Shown here one piece after another: positions 24,889 through 34,776 of a stretch of DNA of 34,776 bases. The first letter of the stretch is position 1. The number at the start of each line of letters is the position of its first letter. The notes below the pieces were generated by a model that did no database searches, was not told where the DNA came from, and worked only from the letters and a program-made list of their open reading frames with translations. A program made the translations under genes and the position numbers. Origin of the DNA: Candidatus Eiseniibacteriota bacterium (GTDB lineage: Bacteria; Eisenbacteria; RBG-16-71-46); NCBI GenBank assembly GCA_016215625.1, contig JACRIW010000095.1, positions 1-34,776 of the forward strand. Reading direction: 5' to 3'.

Positions 24889-24947
24889 CAGAATTGCGCG
24901 TCTTCAGGGGAGAACTGCACGCGACCGTCCCGACTTCCCTCCGAGGG
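24889..24947 (+). promoter_or_regulatory. Putative -10 element and ribosome binding site of the FG-GAP protein gene
   Basis: CAGAAT (24889-24894) followed by TGCGCG matches the context seen at 5177. GAGGG at 24943-24947 is five bases before the ATG at 24953. No clear -35 is seen. The rest of the 24742-24952 gap holds only the fabI terminator. Confidence 0.4.
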
Positions 24948-24952
24948 TTTCC

Positions 24953-27900
24953 ATGCGCCGCACCTTCGCCATCCTGATGGTCCTCTTCACCGGCCTGCCG
25001 GCCGCCGCGCTCGCCTCGTTCACCCCGGGGCCACGGCTCGACCTGTCCACGGGCACCGCGACGAACGGGTTCTGCGCCGTCGATCTCAATCGCGACGGGC
25101 TCACGGACTTCGTCACCGCGAACAACAACGCCGGCACCGTGTCCGTGCTGCTCGCCCTCGGCGGCGGTCGGTTCGCCGCGAAGACCGACTACGTGGCTGG
25201 CGGCGGCACGTGGGCGATCGCGGTGGGCGACGTGAACGGCGACGGCTTCGCCGACGCCGCGACGGCGAACCTGAGCGGGAACTCCTGCACGGTGCTGCTG
25301 GGCGACGGACTCGGGCGCTTCCCGAGCGTGACGTCCTGGTCGGTGCCGGGCGGGCCGGCGGGCGTCGGCATCGCCGACCTCGAGCACGACGGCTTCGCCG
25401 ACATCGTGGTCGCGAACTCGACCACGAGTTCGTACTCGGTGTTCCGTGGCGGCCCCTTCGGCGTGAGCGGACTGCGGAGCGACTACGCCTGCGGCACGGA
25501 GCCCGGCTCGCTCGCGCTCGGCGACGTCAACGCCGACGGACATCCCGACCTCGTGCTCGCGCGCTTCAACGGCGCGGCGCTCGAACTGCGCCTCGGCGCG
25601 GGCGACCGCACGTTCGGCGCGGGCACGACGATCGCGGTCGGGCTCGGCCCGAACCACGTGTTCATGGCCGACCTGAACGGCGACCGCCGCCCCGACCTGG
25701 TTTCGACCGACTACTACGACGGCGCGCTTTCGGTGCTGTTCAACGTGAACGGCACGTTCCCGTTCCGCACGGTCGTGCCCTGCGGCAATGCACCGGCCGG
25801 CGCCGCCGCGGGCGACGTGGACGGTGACGGGCTGCCCGATCTCGTCAGTGCGAACACGTCCGGCTCGAACGTCTCGGTGATGATCGGGAACGGCGGCGGC
25901 TTCGGCGCGAAGACGAACTTCACGACCTCCGCGAACAACCGCTTCGCCGGCGTCGCCGACGTCGACGGCGACGGCTGGGACGACGTCGTCGCCGCCTCGG
26001 TCGGCGCGAACGCGCTCGTCGCGCTGCCCGCGCTGGCCTCCGCGCGCCTCGGAACGCCGTACGCGTTGCTGTCGCTCCCCAGTCCGGGCTACCTCGCGAC
26101 GGGCGACCTGAACGCCGACGGCCGGCCGGACCTCGTCGTCGCGGGTGGAAACTCCGGCGGTTTCACCGCCCTCCTCAGCAACGGCACGAAAGCGTTCGGC
26201 GCGCGCACGGGAGGCTCCGGCATGACGACCGCGCTGGGTATCGGCGTGGGGGACCTGAACAGCGACGGCATCGCCGACGTGGCGGTCGCGGGCATCGGGA
26301 CGCCTTCCTATTCGCTCGGGCTCTATCCCGGCATCGGCGACGGCACCTTCGGCGCACGCAGCAGCTCCGTGCTGGCGGCGGGTGCCACGACCATCGCCAT
26401 CGGCGAAGTGAACAACGCGGTCGAGCCGCGCATGGACGTCGTCGTGTCGAACAACTCGACCGTCAGCGTGCTCGAGGGCGTCTCGAGCGGCCTCTCGACG
26501 AAGACCGACTACTCCTGTAACAGCACGCCCTCGGCTCCCGCGATCGGCGACGTGAACGGCGACGGACTTCCCGACGTCGCGGTCGCGAACATGCTCGCCT
26601 CAGGCACCGTGAGCATCCTGTACGGCACGGGCTTCAGCTTCGTCCCTCCCGTGTCGTTGTCCACCTGCTCGGTCCCGATCGGCGTCGTGCTGTTCGACGC
26701 GAACGGCGACGGCAAGCTCGACATCGTGACCGCGAGCAACACTTCCGCGGCGATCTCCGTGCACCTCGGCACGGGCGCGGGCAACTTCGCCCCGCGGGTG
26801 GACTACGCCACCGGTGGCACGTGCTGGTGCCTCACCTCGGGCGACTACAACGGCGACGGCCGTACCGACGTGGCGGTGGGCCTGCAGTCGGCCGGCTTCA
26901 TCTCGGTGCTGCTCGGCGACGGCGCGGGACGCTTCTCGGTGCGCCACGACGTTTCCGTCGGCCGTGCCGTCGTCGCGCTCGCGAGCGCCGACTTCGACGG
27001 CGACGGCGTCACCGACCTCGCCGCGACGGGAGTCCAGGGCGGCGCGAACGGTCCCGTGTACTCGCTGCTCTCCCGCCGCCGCGTCGCGGTGACCGCCGTC
27101 GCGACACCCGCCGCGCTTCCGCTCGGCTACAGCACGCGCGTGGACGTCACCGTCGCGCCGCGCGCCGGCGCCGACACGCCGACGGGCACGGTGCGCCTCT
27201 ACGAAGGCCTCACGCTCGTCGGCACGGGCACGCTCGCGAACGGCCGCGCGAGCGTGTACTTGTCCGTCAACACCAACGGCGAGCACGCCCTCACCGCGCA
27301 CTACACCGGTGACGGCGACTTCCTCGGCGCCCGCTCGGCGCCGCTGACGCTGCGCACGATCACGTCCTACGCCCCGGTCATCAGCTCGATCGCGGACGTG
27401 CGCAACGATCAGGGCCGCGCCGCGCGGCTCGTGTTCGCCGCGAGCGGGCTCGACTATCTCGGTTCGGCCACGCCGATCACGCAATACGTGGTCTACCGGA
27501 AGATCGCCGCCGGGCTCGCCGCGCGCCCGGCCGACGACGTCGATGCACCCGGCTCCGCGGGCGGCGCGACCACCGCGCTGCTCGCCGGCTGGGACTACGT
27601 GACGGCCGTCCCTGCGACCATGGACGGCCCCTACGACGTCGTCGTGCCGACGCTCGCGGACTCGAACGCGAGCGGGCCGCACCGCGCCACGTTCCTCGTG
27701 CGCGCGCTGACCGCGTCCGCCACCTACCACGACTCCGCGCCCGACAGCGGCTACACGGTCGACAACCTGCCGCCCGCGCCGCCGTCCGGCTTCGCGGGCA
27801 CGTTCGCGATCTCGGGAACGTCGCTGCGCTGGAACGGCGGCTTCGAAGGCGACCTCTGGTACTACCGGCTCTATCGCGGCGCCACGCCGTCGTTCACGCC

Positions 27901-28330
27901 GGACGCCGCCTCGTGGCTCGCGAACACGACGAACACGTCGTACACCGACGCCGCGGGCTCGCCCTTCTTCTACAAGCTCTCGGCCGTGGACCAGAACGGC
28001 AACGAGAGCGGCTTCGTGTCGCTGCAGCCCGCGGGAACGGCCGGCGTGGAGGGCACGTCGCTCGCGTTCGCGCTCGAGCCGCCGTCGCCCAACCCCGTGC
28101 GCGGCGCACGGCTCGCCGTGTCGTTCGCGCTGGCGGGCGCTGGGCCTGCGACGCTCGAACTGCTCGACGTGAGCGGACGCCGGGTGGCGGCACGCGAGGT
28201 CGGCGCGTCCGGCGCCGGCCGCCACACGGCGGAGCTGACCGCGCCGGGCCGCCTCGCGCCGGGCCTGTACCTCGTGCGGCTCGCGCAGGGCGGACGCACG
28301 CTCACTCGCCGGGTGAGCGTGATCGAATAG
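24953..28330 (+). CDS. Large secreted FG-GAP/VCBS-repeat protein with Ig-like domain and sorting-like tail
   Basis: 1125 residues. Signal peptide 1 to about 20 (MRRTFAILMVLFTGLPAAALA). Residues ~25-700 hold about 14 FG-GAP repeats built on DxNxDGxxD calcium-loop motifs (GDVNGDGFADAATAN, GDVDGDGLPDLVSAN, GDYNGDGRTDVAVG). These fold as beta-propeller blades, probably two seven-bladed propellers. An Ig-like domain (PTGTVRLYEG...VGTGTLANGRASV, HYTGDGDF) spans about 710-800. Fibronectin-like modules (~805-1035) follow, and then the shared tail (PSPNPVRGARLAVSF, LDVSGRRVAARE, APGLYLVRLAQGG, RRVSVIE). The likely role is extracellular or cell-surface adhesion. ATG at 24953 is fixed by the signal peptide and GAGGG. 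Confidence 0.93.
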   Translation: MRRTFAILMVLFTGLPAAALASFTPGPRLDLSTGTATNGFCAVDLNRDGLTDFVTANNNAGTVSVLLALGGGRFAAKTDYVAGGGTWAIAVGDVNGDGFADAATANLSGNSCTVLLGDGLGRFPSVTSWSVPGGPAGVGIADLEHDGFADIVVANSTTSSYSVFRGGPFGVSGLRSDYACGTEPGSLALGDVNADGHPDLVLARFNGAALELRLGAGDRTFGAGTTIAVGLGPNHVFMADLNGDRRPDLVSTDYYDGALSVLFNVNGTFPFRTVVPCGNAPAGAAAGDVDGDGLPDLVSANTSGSNVSVMIGNGGGFGAKTNFTTSANNRFAGVADVDGDGWDDVVAASVGANALVALPALASARLGTPYALLSLPSPGYLATGDLNADGRPDLVVAGGNSGGFTALLSNGTKAFGARTGGSGMTTALGIGVGDLNSDGIADVAVAGIGTPSYSLGLYPGIGDGTFGARSSSVLAAGATTIAIGEVNNAVEPRMDVVVSNNSTVSVLEGVSSGLSTKTDYSCNSTPSAPAIGDVNGDGLPDVAVANMLASGTVSILYGTGFSFVPPVSLSTCSVPIGVVLFDANGDGKLDIVTASNTSAAISVHLGTGAGNFAPRVDYATGGTCWCLTSGDYNGDGRTDVAVGLQSAGFISVLLGDGAGRFSVRHDVSVGRAVVALASADFDGDGVTDLAATGVQGGANGPVYSLLSRRRVAVTAVATPAALPLGYSTRVDVTVAPRAGADTPTGTVRLYEGLTLVGTGTLANGRASVYLSVNTNGEHALTAHYTGDGDFLGARSAPLTLRTITSYAPVISSIADVRNDQGRAARLVFAASGLDYLGSATPITQYVVYRKIAAGLAARPADDVDAPGSAGGATTALLAGWDYVTAVPATMDGPYDVVVPTLADSNASGPHRATFLVRALTASATYHDSAPDSGYTVDNLPPAPPSGFAGTFAISGTSLRWNGGFEGDLWYYRLYRGATPSFTPDAASWLANTTNTSYTDAAGSPFFYKLSAVDQNGNESGFVSLQPAGTAGVEGTSLAFALEPPSPNPVRGARLAVSFALAGAGPATLELLDVSGRRVAAREVGASGAGRHTAELTAPGRLAPGLYLVRLAQGGRTLTRRVSVIE

Positions 28331-28337
28331 CGCGTGA

Positions 28338-28378
28338 CGCGGGCATGGGCGCGTGGTTTCCTCGCGCCCATGCCCGCG
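28338..28378. repeat. Perfect 16-bp inverted repeat covering the DUF218 start codon
   Basis: CGCGGGCATGGGCGCG (28338-28353) and CGCGCCCATGCCCGCG (28363-28378) are exact reverse complements around a 9-base loop. The right arm contains the ATG at 28370. It starts 8 bp after the FG-GAP stop. It has no T tract, so it may act as an mRNA stabiliser, terminator or translational block. Confidence 0.8.
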
Positions 28379-28963
28379 CGACGCCCGTTGCTCGACACAC
28401 TCCGCGTCGCCGTCACGCTCGCCGTAGCGGCGTTCGTGCTTTGCGCGCTCGCGCTCGTGTTTGCGGGCACGCGCGACACGCTCGTTCCCGCCACGCTCCT
28501 CGTCGTGCCCGGCAACCTCGTGCACGCGGACGGCTCGCTGTCGCCGCGGCTCGAAGCGCGGTGCTCGCGTGCGCTCGAACTGTGGCGCGCCGGCGCGGCG
28601 CCCGTGCTGTTCGTGAGCGGCGGCGTCGAGCCGAACGGACTCGACGAAGCCGCGTGCATGAGGGGCTGGCTGCTCGCGCAGGGCGTGCCCGATTCGGCGG
28701 TCGTCGCCGATTCGCTCGGCGTGAACTCGTGGCGCACGGCACGCAACGCCGCCGCCTGGCTGCGCGAGCACGACGGCGCGGGCGCGATCGTGGTCACGCA
28801 GGGCTTTCACGTGCCGCGCATGCGGCTCGCGTGCGCGCGCGCCGGCATCGCGCCGCTCGGCCAGGCGCACGCGCGCTTCTTCGAGATGCGCGACTTCTAC
28901 TCGATCGCGCGTGAGCTTCCGGGGCTCGTCCGCTACGCGACACGCCCGGCGACGGAGGACTGA
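28370..28963 (+). CDS. DUF218/YdcF-SanA-like membrane-anchored protein
   Basis: 197 residues from ATG at 28370 (GTG at 28334 would add 12). One N-terminal membrane helix (TLRVAVTLAVAAFVLCALALVF) anchors a DUF218 domain: LLVVPGNLVHADGSLSPRLEARCSRALELWRAG, LFVSGG, LGVNSWRTARNAA, VVTQGFHVPRMRL. The usual first motif is LGGG or VLGAxxxxxGxxSPxLxxRL; here it is VVPGNLVHADGSLSP. Members (SanA, YdcF, ElyC) affect envelope integrity or bind nucleotides; the exact reaction is not known. No good ribosome binding site was found for either start. The stop lies four bases before the next gene, so they are cotranscribed. Confidence 0.82.
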   Translation: MPARRPLLDTLRVAVTLAVAAFVLCALALVFAGTRDTLVPATLLVVPGNLVHADGSLSPRLEARCSRALELWRAGAAPVLFVSGGVEPNGLDEAACMRGWLLAQGVPDSAVVADSLGVNSWRTARNAAAWLREHDGAGAIVVTQGFHVPRMRLACARAGIAPLGQAHARFFEMRDFYSIARELPGLVRYATRPATED

Positions 28964-28967
28964 ATCG

Positions 28968-29915
28968 ATGCGACACCCGCTCATCGTTCTGCTGCTCGCG
29001 CTGTCACTGGCCGCCACTGCGGCGGCCCGCGCACAGGCGCCGAAGGCACCGCCGCCGCCCGCCGCGCGCACGCTGCCCGACACGACCACGGTGTACCTGC
29101 TCGGCACGGGCACGCCCGTCGCGCTGCACGACGCGCAGGGACCCGCGACCGCGGTCGTGGCGGGCGGAAGGCTGTTCCTGTTCGACGCGGGTCCGGGCGT
29201 CGTGCGCCAGATGGAGGCCGCGGGCCTGCCCTACCGCGGCGGGCCCGTGACCGCGCTCTTCCTCACGCACCTGCACAGCGACCACACGCTGGGGCTGCCC
29301 GACGCCATCTTCACGACGTGGGTGATGGGGCGGCGCAAGGCGATGCCCGTGATCGGGCCGCCCGGCACGCGTTGGATGTGCGACCGCATCGTGGACGCGT
29401 GGCGCGAGGACATCGCGATCCGCACGAACGGCCTCGAGCGCGGCGTCCCGAACGGCTGGGCCGTGGACGTGAGCGAGGTGACGGACGGCGTCGTCTACGA
29501 CTCGGCTGGCGTGACGATTCGCGCGATTCCCGTGCTGCACGGCAACTGGGAGCACGCGCTCGCCTACCGCATCGATGCGCCCGGAAAGTCGATCGTGATC
29601 TCGGGCGACACTGCGCCGTGCGCCGCGGTCGAGCAGGCCGCGCAGGGCGTGGACCTGCTGATCCACGAGGTCTACCCCGAATCGCGGCTCGTGCCCGAGA
29701 ACCGGCCCGGGGGCGACGACTGGCCGAAGTACATGCACTCGTTCCACACGTCCGACCGCGAACTGGGGGCGCTCGCCGCGCGCGCGAAGCCACGTACGCT
29801 CGTGCTCTACCACATCGTGCGCATGCGCGGCACGGACGCCGAGCTGTTCGGCGGCGTGCGCGCGGGTGGCTACCTCGGCGACGTGGTGATCGGACGCGAT
29901 CTCGACCGTCACTGA
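28968..29915 (+). CDS. Exported metallo-beta-lactamase-fold hydrolase (RNase Z/arylsulfatase-like)
   Basis: 315 residues. Signal peptide 1 to about 24 (LIVLLLALSLAATAAARAQA). The metal motif THLHSDH is at His101, His103, Asp105, His106. Further metal ligands are probably the His in VLHGNWEHAL, the Asp in SGDTAP and the His in LYHIVRMR. The overall layout, including the TGTPV start and SGDTAP, resembles RNase Z-type and related arylsulfatase-like MBL enzymes. With an export signal it cannot be a tRNA-processing RNase Z and more likely hydrolyses a small ester or lactone in the envelope. GGAGGA precedes the ATG. No downstream gene follows closely. Confidence 0.9.
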   Translation: MRHPLIVLLLALSLAATAAARAQAPKAPPPPAARTLPDTTTVYLLGTGTPVALHDAQGPATAVVAGGRLFLFDAGPGVVRQMEAAGLPYRGGPVTALFLTHLHSDHTLGLPDAIFTTWVMGRRKAMPVIGPPGTRWMCDRIVDAWREDIAIRTNGLERGVPNGWAVDVSEVTDGVVYDSAGVTIRAIPVLHGNWEHALAYRIDAPGKSIVISGDTAPCAAVEQAAQGVDLLIHEVYPESRLVPENRPGGDDWPKYMHSFHTSDRELGALAARAKPRTLVLYHIVRMRGTDAELFGGVRAGGYLGDVVIGRDLDRH

Positions 29916-29926
29916 ATCGCCTCGCG

Positions 29927-29956
29927 TTGCGGCACACGGCCCCCGTCGTCTAGATT
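29927..29956 (+). promoter_or_regulatory. Putative promoter of the cytochrome operon
   Basis: TTGCGG (29927-29932), 18-bp spacer, TAGATT (29951-29956), then TCGCGCACC. It repeats the -35, spacing and downstream context of the M48 protease promoter. Confidence 0.6.
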
Positions 29957-30007
29957 TCGCGCACCGCTCCCCCCGGACTCCTCACCGCTCACCCGTGAGG
30001 TCCGTCC

Positions 30008-30586
30008 TTGAATCGTTCCGTCTTCCGCGTCGAAGTCCTCCCGTTCGTGTGGGGACTGGGCCTGCTGCTCGCGGCCACGGCGCTCTCCGACGCCCTGCTG
30101 CACGCCCTGAAGCTCGTGTGGATCGGCCGCTGGCTCGGCATTCCCGGCACGCTGCTCATCGTCGCGTCGTTCGCGTACAGCCTGCGCAAGCGCAAGCTCG
30201 TCTCTTCGGGAACGCCCGCGCGCCTTCTCGAGCTCCACGAGCAGTTCGCCTGGGCGGGTTCGCTGCTCGTGCTCGTGCACGCGGGCATCCACCTGCACGC
30301 GTGGCTGCCGTGGCTCGCGACCCTCGCGATGCTCGTGAACATCGTGAGCGGACTCGTGGGCCGCCAGCTCCTGCAGCGCTCTCGCAAGCACGTCGAGGTG
30401 CGCCGCGCGGCACTGCGCGACTCGGGCGCCACGCCCGACGAAGTCGAGAAGGCGCTCTTCTGGGACGCGGTCGCGGTGGACGCCATGAAGCAGTGGCGCA
30501 CGGTGCACTTCCCGATCACGACGGCCTTCTGCGTGCTGGCGCTCGCGCACGTCGCGAGCACGTTGCTGCTGTGGGGGTGGCGATGA
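30008..30586 (+). CDS. Integral-membrane di-haem b-type cytochrome (predicted)
   Basis: 192 residues with about four membrane helices. Two helices each carry a His pair separated by 13 residues: His77/His91 and His167/His181. That is the same spacing as the four haem ligands of cytochrome b/b6, so two b haems stacked across the membrane are predicted. Further His (95, 97) lie at the same face. I do not recognise a named family. The start is TTG at 30008 with TGAGG seven bases upstream. The stop overlaps the ATG of the multihaem cytochrome gene (ATGA), implying a joint electron-transfer complex, for example quinol oxidation feeding the c-type haem chain. Confidence 0.8.
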   Translation: MNRSVFRVEVLPFVWGLGLLLAATALSDALLHALKLVWIGRWLGIPGTLLIVASFAYSLRKRKLVSSGTPARLLELHEQFAWAGSLLVLVHAGIHLHAWLPWLATLAMLVNIVSGLVGRQLLQRSRKHVEVRRAALRDSGATPDEVEKALFWDAVAVDAMKQWRTVHFPITTAFCVLALAHVASTLLLWGWR

Positions 30587-31344
30587 GGGCGCCCGCGCTG
30601 CTCCTGTGGACGTTCCTGCTCGCGGTGCTCGGCCTGTCGCTCGCACGGCCGCACGCGATGCTCTCGCCCGCCGCGCTCACGAAGGAACACGCCGCGCTCG
30701 AACGCGACTGCCTCGCCTGCCACGACCTCGGGCGTGGCGTACCGGACGCGCGCTGCACGAAGTGCCACGAGGTCGCGCGCATCGGGCTCTTCACGACCAA
30801 GGGCGTGGCGATCGCGAAGCCGAACGTGAAGGCGTCGTTCCACCAGCGGCTCCGGGAGACGCGCTGCCTCGCGTGCCACACCGAGCATCCGGGCTCGCGT
30901 GGCCAGGCCGCGCACGCGGGGTTCACGCACGCGATGCTCTCACCCGCCGACCGGGGCCACTGCGCGTCGTGTCACGAGCCGCCGGGCGACGCGCTGCATC
31001 GCGGCGTCACGGGCTCGTGCGCGAGCTGCCACACCTCCGAGCGCTGGAAGCCGGCGACGTTCGCGCACGAGAAGTACTGGGCGCTCGACCGTGCGCACAC
31101 GACGACCTGCGTCACCTGCCACCCGGGCAGCATGTTCGAGAAGTACACGTGCTACGGCTGCCACGAGCACTCCCCCGCGCGCATCGCGCGCGAGCATGAC
31201 GAAGTGCGCGGCAATCTGGACGACTGCGTGCGCTGCCATCGCGGACCGCGCGACCGCGAAGGCGCCGAAGGCGCCGAAGGTGGCGAGCACGGCCAAGGCC
31301 GCGGCCGAGCCGAGGGCAGGCGCGAGCACGGAGGGGACGACTGA
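30583..31344 (+). CDS. Octahaem c-type cytochrome, class III-like
   Basis: 253 residues. Residues 4-21 form an N-terminal signal or anchor helix. Eight CxxCH haem sites begin at residues 43, 58, 95, 127, 146, 176, 190 and 215 (for example CLACH, CTKCH, CYGCH, CVRCH). Many additional His are available as distal ligands, as in cytochrome c3/c7-type wires. The last ~30 residues are a low-complexity Gly/Glu/Arg tail. It acts outside the cytoplasmic membrane and requires the cytochrome c maturation system. Its start overlaps the membrane cytochrome gene. It likely takes electrons from that partner and passes them to a periplasmic or extracellular acceptor; the acceptor is unknown. Confidence 0.93.
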   Translation: MRAPALLLWTFLLAVLGLSLARPHAMLSPAALTKEHAALERDCLACHDLGRGVPDARCTKCHEVARIGLFTTKGVAIAKPNVKASFHQRLRETRCLACHTEHPGSRGQAAHAGFTHAMLSPADRGHCASCHEPPGDALHRGVTGSCASCHTSERWKPATFAHEKYWALDRAHTTTCVTCHPGSMFEKYTCYGCHEHSPARIAREHDEVRGNLDDCVRCHRGPRDREGAEGAEGGEHGQGRGRAEGRREHGGDD

Positions 31345-31366
31345 ACGCGGGCGTGCCGCGGGCACA

Positions 31367-31401
31367 CGAAGGGCCGCCGGTACTGCTCCGGCGGCCCTTC
31401 G
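31367..31401. terminator. Bidirectional terminator hairpin
   Basis: A perfect 14-bp stem CGAAGGGCCGCCGG / CCGGCGGCCCTTCG with loop TACTGCT lies in the gap between the convergent cytochrome and 61-residue-protein genes. It lacks a pronounced T run but is symmetric and well placed. Confidence 0.75.
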
Positions 31402-31419
31402 CGCTGCCTGCGCTGCGGA

Positions 31420-31605
31420 TCAGCGCACTTCTTCGGGAATCGAGATCTGCTCGCAGAGTTCGTCGATGACCGCGATGTTGTCGCGGAGGAGCTTCTTGTA
31501 GCTGAGCGAGTCGGTCCGGTGCAGCTCGTGGGTGCGTTCGCGGTGCGCCTTGAGCAGCAGCTCGGCGAGCAGCTCGCGCTGGCTGTCGGTGAGCGTGATG
31601 GTCAT
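31420..31605 (-). CDS. Small helical protein of unknown function
   Basis: 61 residues, no signal peptide or membrane segment. The composition (TLTDSQRELLAELLLKAHRERTHELHRTD...) suggests two amphipathic helices with many charged residues and a conserved-looking TD pair in the middle. Similar short proteins occur in many bacteria without an assigned role. ATG at 31605 is chosen with AGGAG about ten bases upstream. A longer continuous frame extends into the kinase region but is not coding. It may regulate or bind another protein. Confidence 0.7.
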   Translation of the reverse strand: MTITLTDSQRELLAELLLKAHRERTHELHRTDSLSYKKLLRDNIAVIDELCEQISIPEEVR

Positions 31606-31624
31606 CCGGGCATTCTCCTGTTTC

Positions 31625-31645
31625 GCCCGCGCGCGTCGCGCGGGC
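31625..31645 (-). other. GC-rich hairpin between the kinase and small-protein genes
   Basis: A 9-bp perfect stem GCCCGCGCG / CGCGCGGGC with loop CGT, upstream of the small gene and 77 bp after the kinase stop. It could be a terminator for the kinase transcript, but it lacks a T run on that strand. Confidence 0.35.
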
Positions 31646-31721
31646 ACCGGAGACATGCTCCGCTCGCCGAGCCTCGCGCGCCAGCGACGCAAGCCGCTCG
31701 CGGGAGAAGTCCAGACGTCGT

Positions 31722-34484
<2,763 letters not shown>

Positions 34485-34581
34485 GGAGGGCGCATCATGC
34501 CGCAGCCTCAGCGCACCGTGCTATCCAAAACGTTGTGGTTCGCAGAATGTGGCGGCCCGGTCCGTGCAGTAGCTGGCAGGC

Positions 34582-34776
34582 ATGCACAGCACGATCGCTT
34601 CGTTCGTGCCCCCGCATTGTCCGCGAAGTCGTTGCCGCTACCACTGGAACGCCGCCGGTTGGCGCTGGAAGCGCCACGGCTCCTACACGAGGCAGGCGTC
34701 ACCGACGGAGATACATCGTTTCCGCTGTTGTCACTGCGGAGCGACGTTTTCCTCGCAGACCTTCCACACGACCTAC
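34582..34776 (+). CDS. N-terminal fragment of a zinc-ribbon protein resembling IS1 InsA-type transposase subunits (runs off the window)
   Basis: The frame from ATG 34582 stays open to the last base (65 codons), so the 3' end is missing. It reads a zinc ribbon: Cys13-x4-Cys18, then Trp/Arg-rich sequence, then Cys49-x2-Cys52 in FRCCHCGATFSSQTFHTTY. The spacing and the aromatic-rich end resemble the InsA-like zinc ribbon at the start of IS1-type transposases. The composition here is visibly less GC-rich than the rest of the window, consistent with a mobile or imported element. Start is tentative (weak ribosome binding site). The kinase gene is divergent, with a 97-bp gap that shows no clear element. 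Confidence 0.6.
   Translation, partial: MHSTIASFVPPHCPRSRCRYHWNAAGWRWKRHGSYTRQASPTEIHRFRCCHCGATFSSQTFHTTY

Noticed and set aside
28968..29915. Annotation as tRNA-processing ribonuclease Z
   Set aside because: The N-terminal signal peptide directs it out of the cytoplasm, so a role in tRNA maturation is implausible.

Overview
This is a very GC-rich, densely coded bacterial window. Six of its proteins are predicted to be exported and end in the same C-terminal module: an 'NPARG'-type opening, a 'D-x-x-GRRV' turn, 'PGxYxVR', and a last strand close to 'RRVxVL' at the stop. That FlgD-Ig/type-IX-sorting-like tail, the TonB-dependent receptor (so an outer membrane) and the gene mix point to an uncultured FCB-group lineage such as Candidatus Eisenbacteria. 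The lineage is inferred from style; no rRNA or marker gene is present to confirm it.

Layout. 1-3753: 3' part of a giant surface protein (253-residue tandem repeats, kelch repeats, sorting tail). 3754-4361: non-coding gap with a terminator-like hairpin and a 503-bp inverted-repeat element. 4362-7729: HAD phosphatase (-) divergent from a secreted M14 zinc carboxypeptidase (+). 7756-11780: tightly coupled trio of alpha/alpha-toroid protein, GT4 glycosyltransferase and asparagine synthetase, a surface-polysaccharide-type cassette. 11792-14431: Ste24-like M48 membrane protease (-) divergent from a receiver-domain regulator (+), with a highly structured intergenic region. 14451-15122: small secreted fibronectin-III protein (-). 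15327-19103: cobalamin-controlled unit on the minus strand, in order promoter, cobalamin riboswitch, intrinsic-terminator hairpin, BtuB-like TonB-dependent receptor, beta-propeller with sorting tail. 19134-20260: trmO (+) convergent with a family-5 uracil-DNA glycosylase (-). 20290-21864: secreted TIM-barrel glycosidase-like protein (-). 21930-24741: KimA-like APC transporter, apparently leaderless, and fabI with a strong terminator. 24953-29915: FG-GAP/VCBS surface protein, DUF218 membrane protein, exported metallo-beta-lactamase-fold hydrolase. 30008-31344: membrane di-haem b-type cytochrome overlapped by an eight-haem c-type cytochrome. 31420-34484: 61-residue protein and a Ser/Thr kinase fused to a polytopic membrane domain (both -). 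34582-end: start of an IS1-InsA-like zinc-ribbon gene running off the window.

The most interesting unit is the cobalamin locus. The propeller starts 2 bp after the receptor stop, under the same riboswitch. In Bacteroides, BtuG is a surface lipoprotein beta-propeller that captures B12 for BtuB. Here the propeller has an ordinary signal peptide with no lipobox and carries the lineage's C-terminal sorting-like tail, suggesting an analogous capture protein held at the surface by another route. Other points of note are the inverted-repeat element, the shared promoter style (TTGCGG - 18 bp - TAGnnT followed by a CGC-rich start region), the di-haem/octahaem pair and the regulator with a relic kinase domain.
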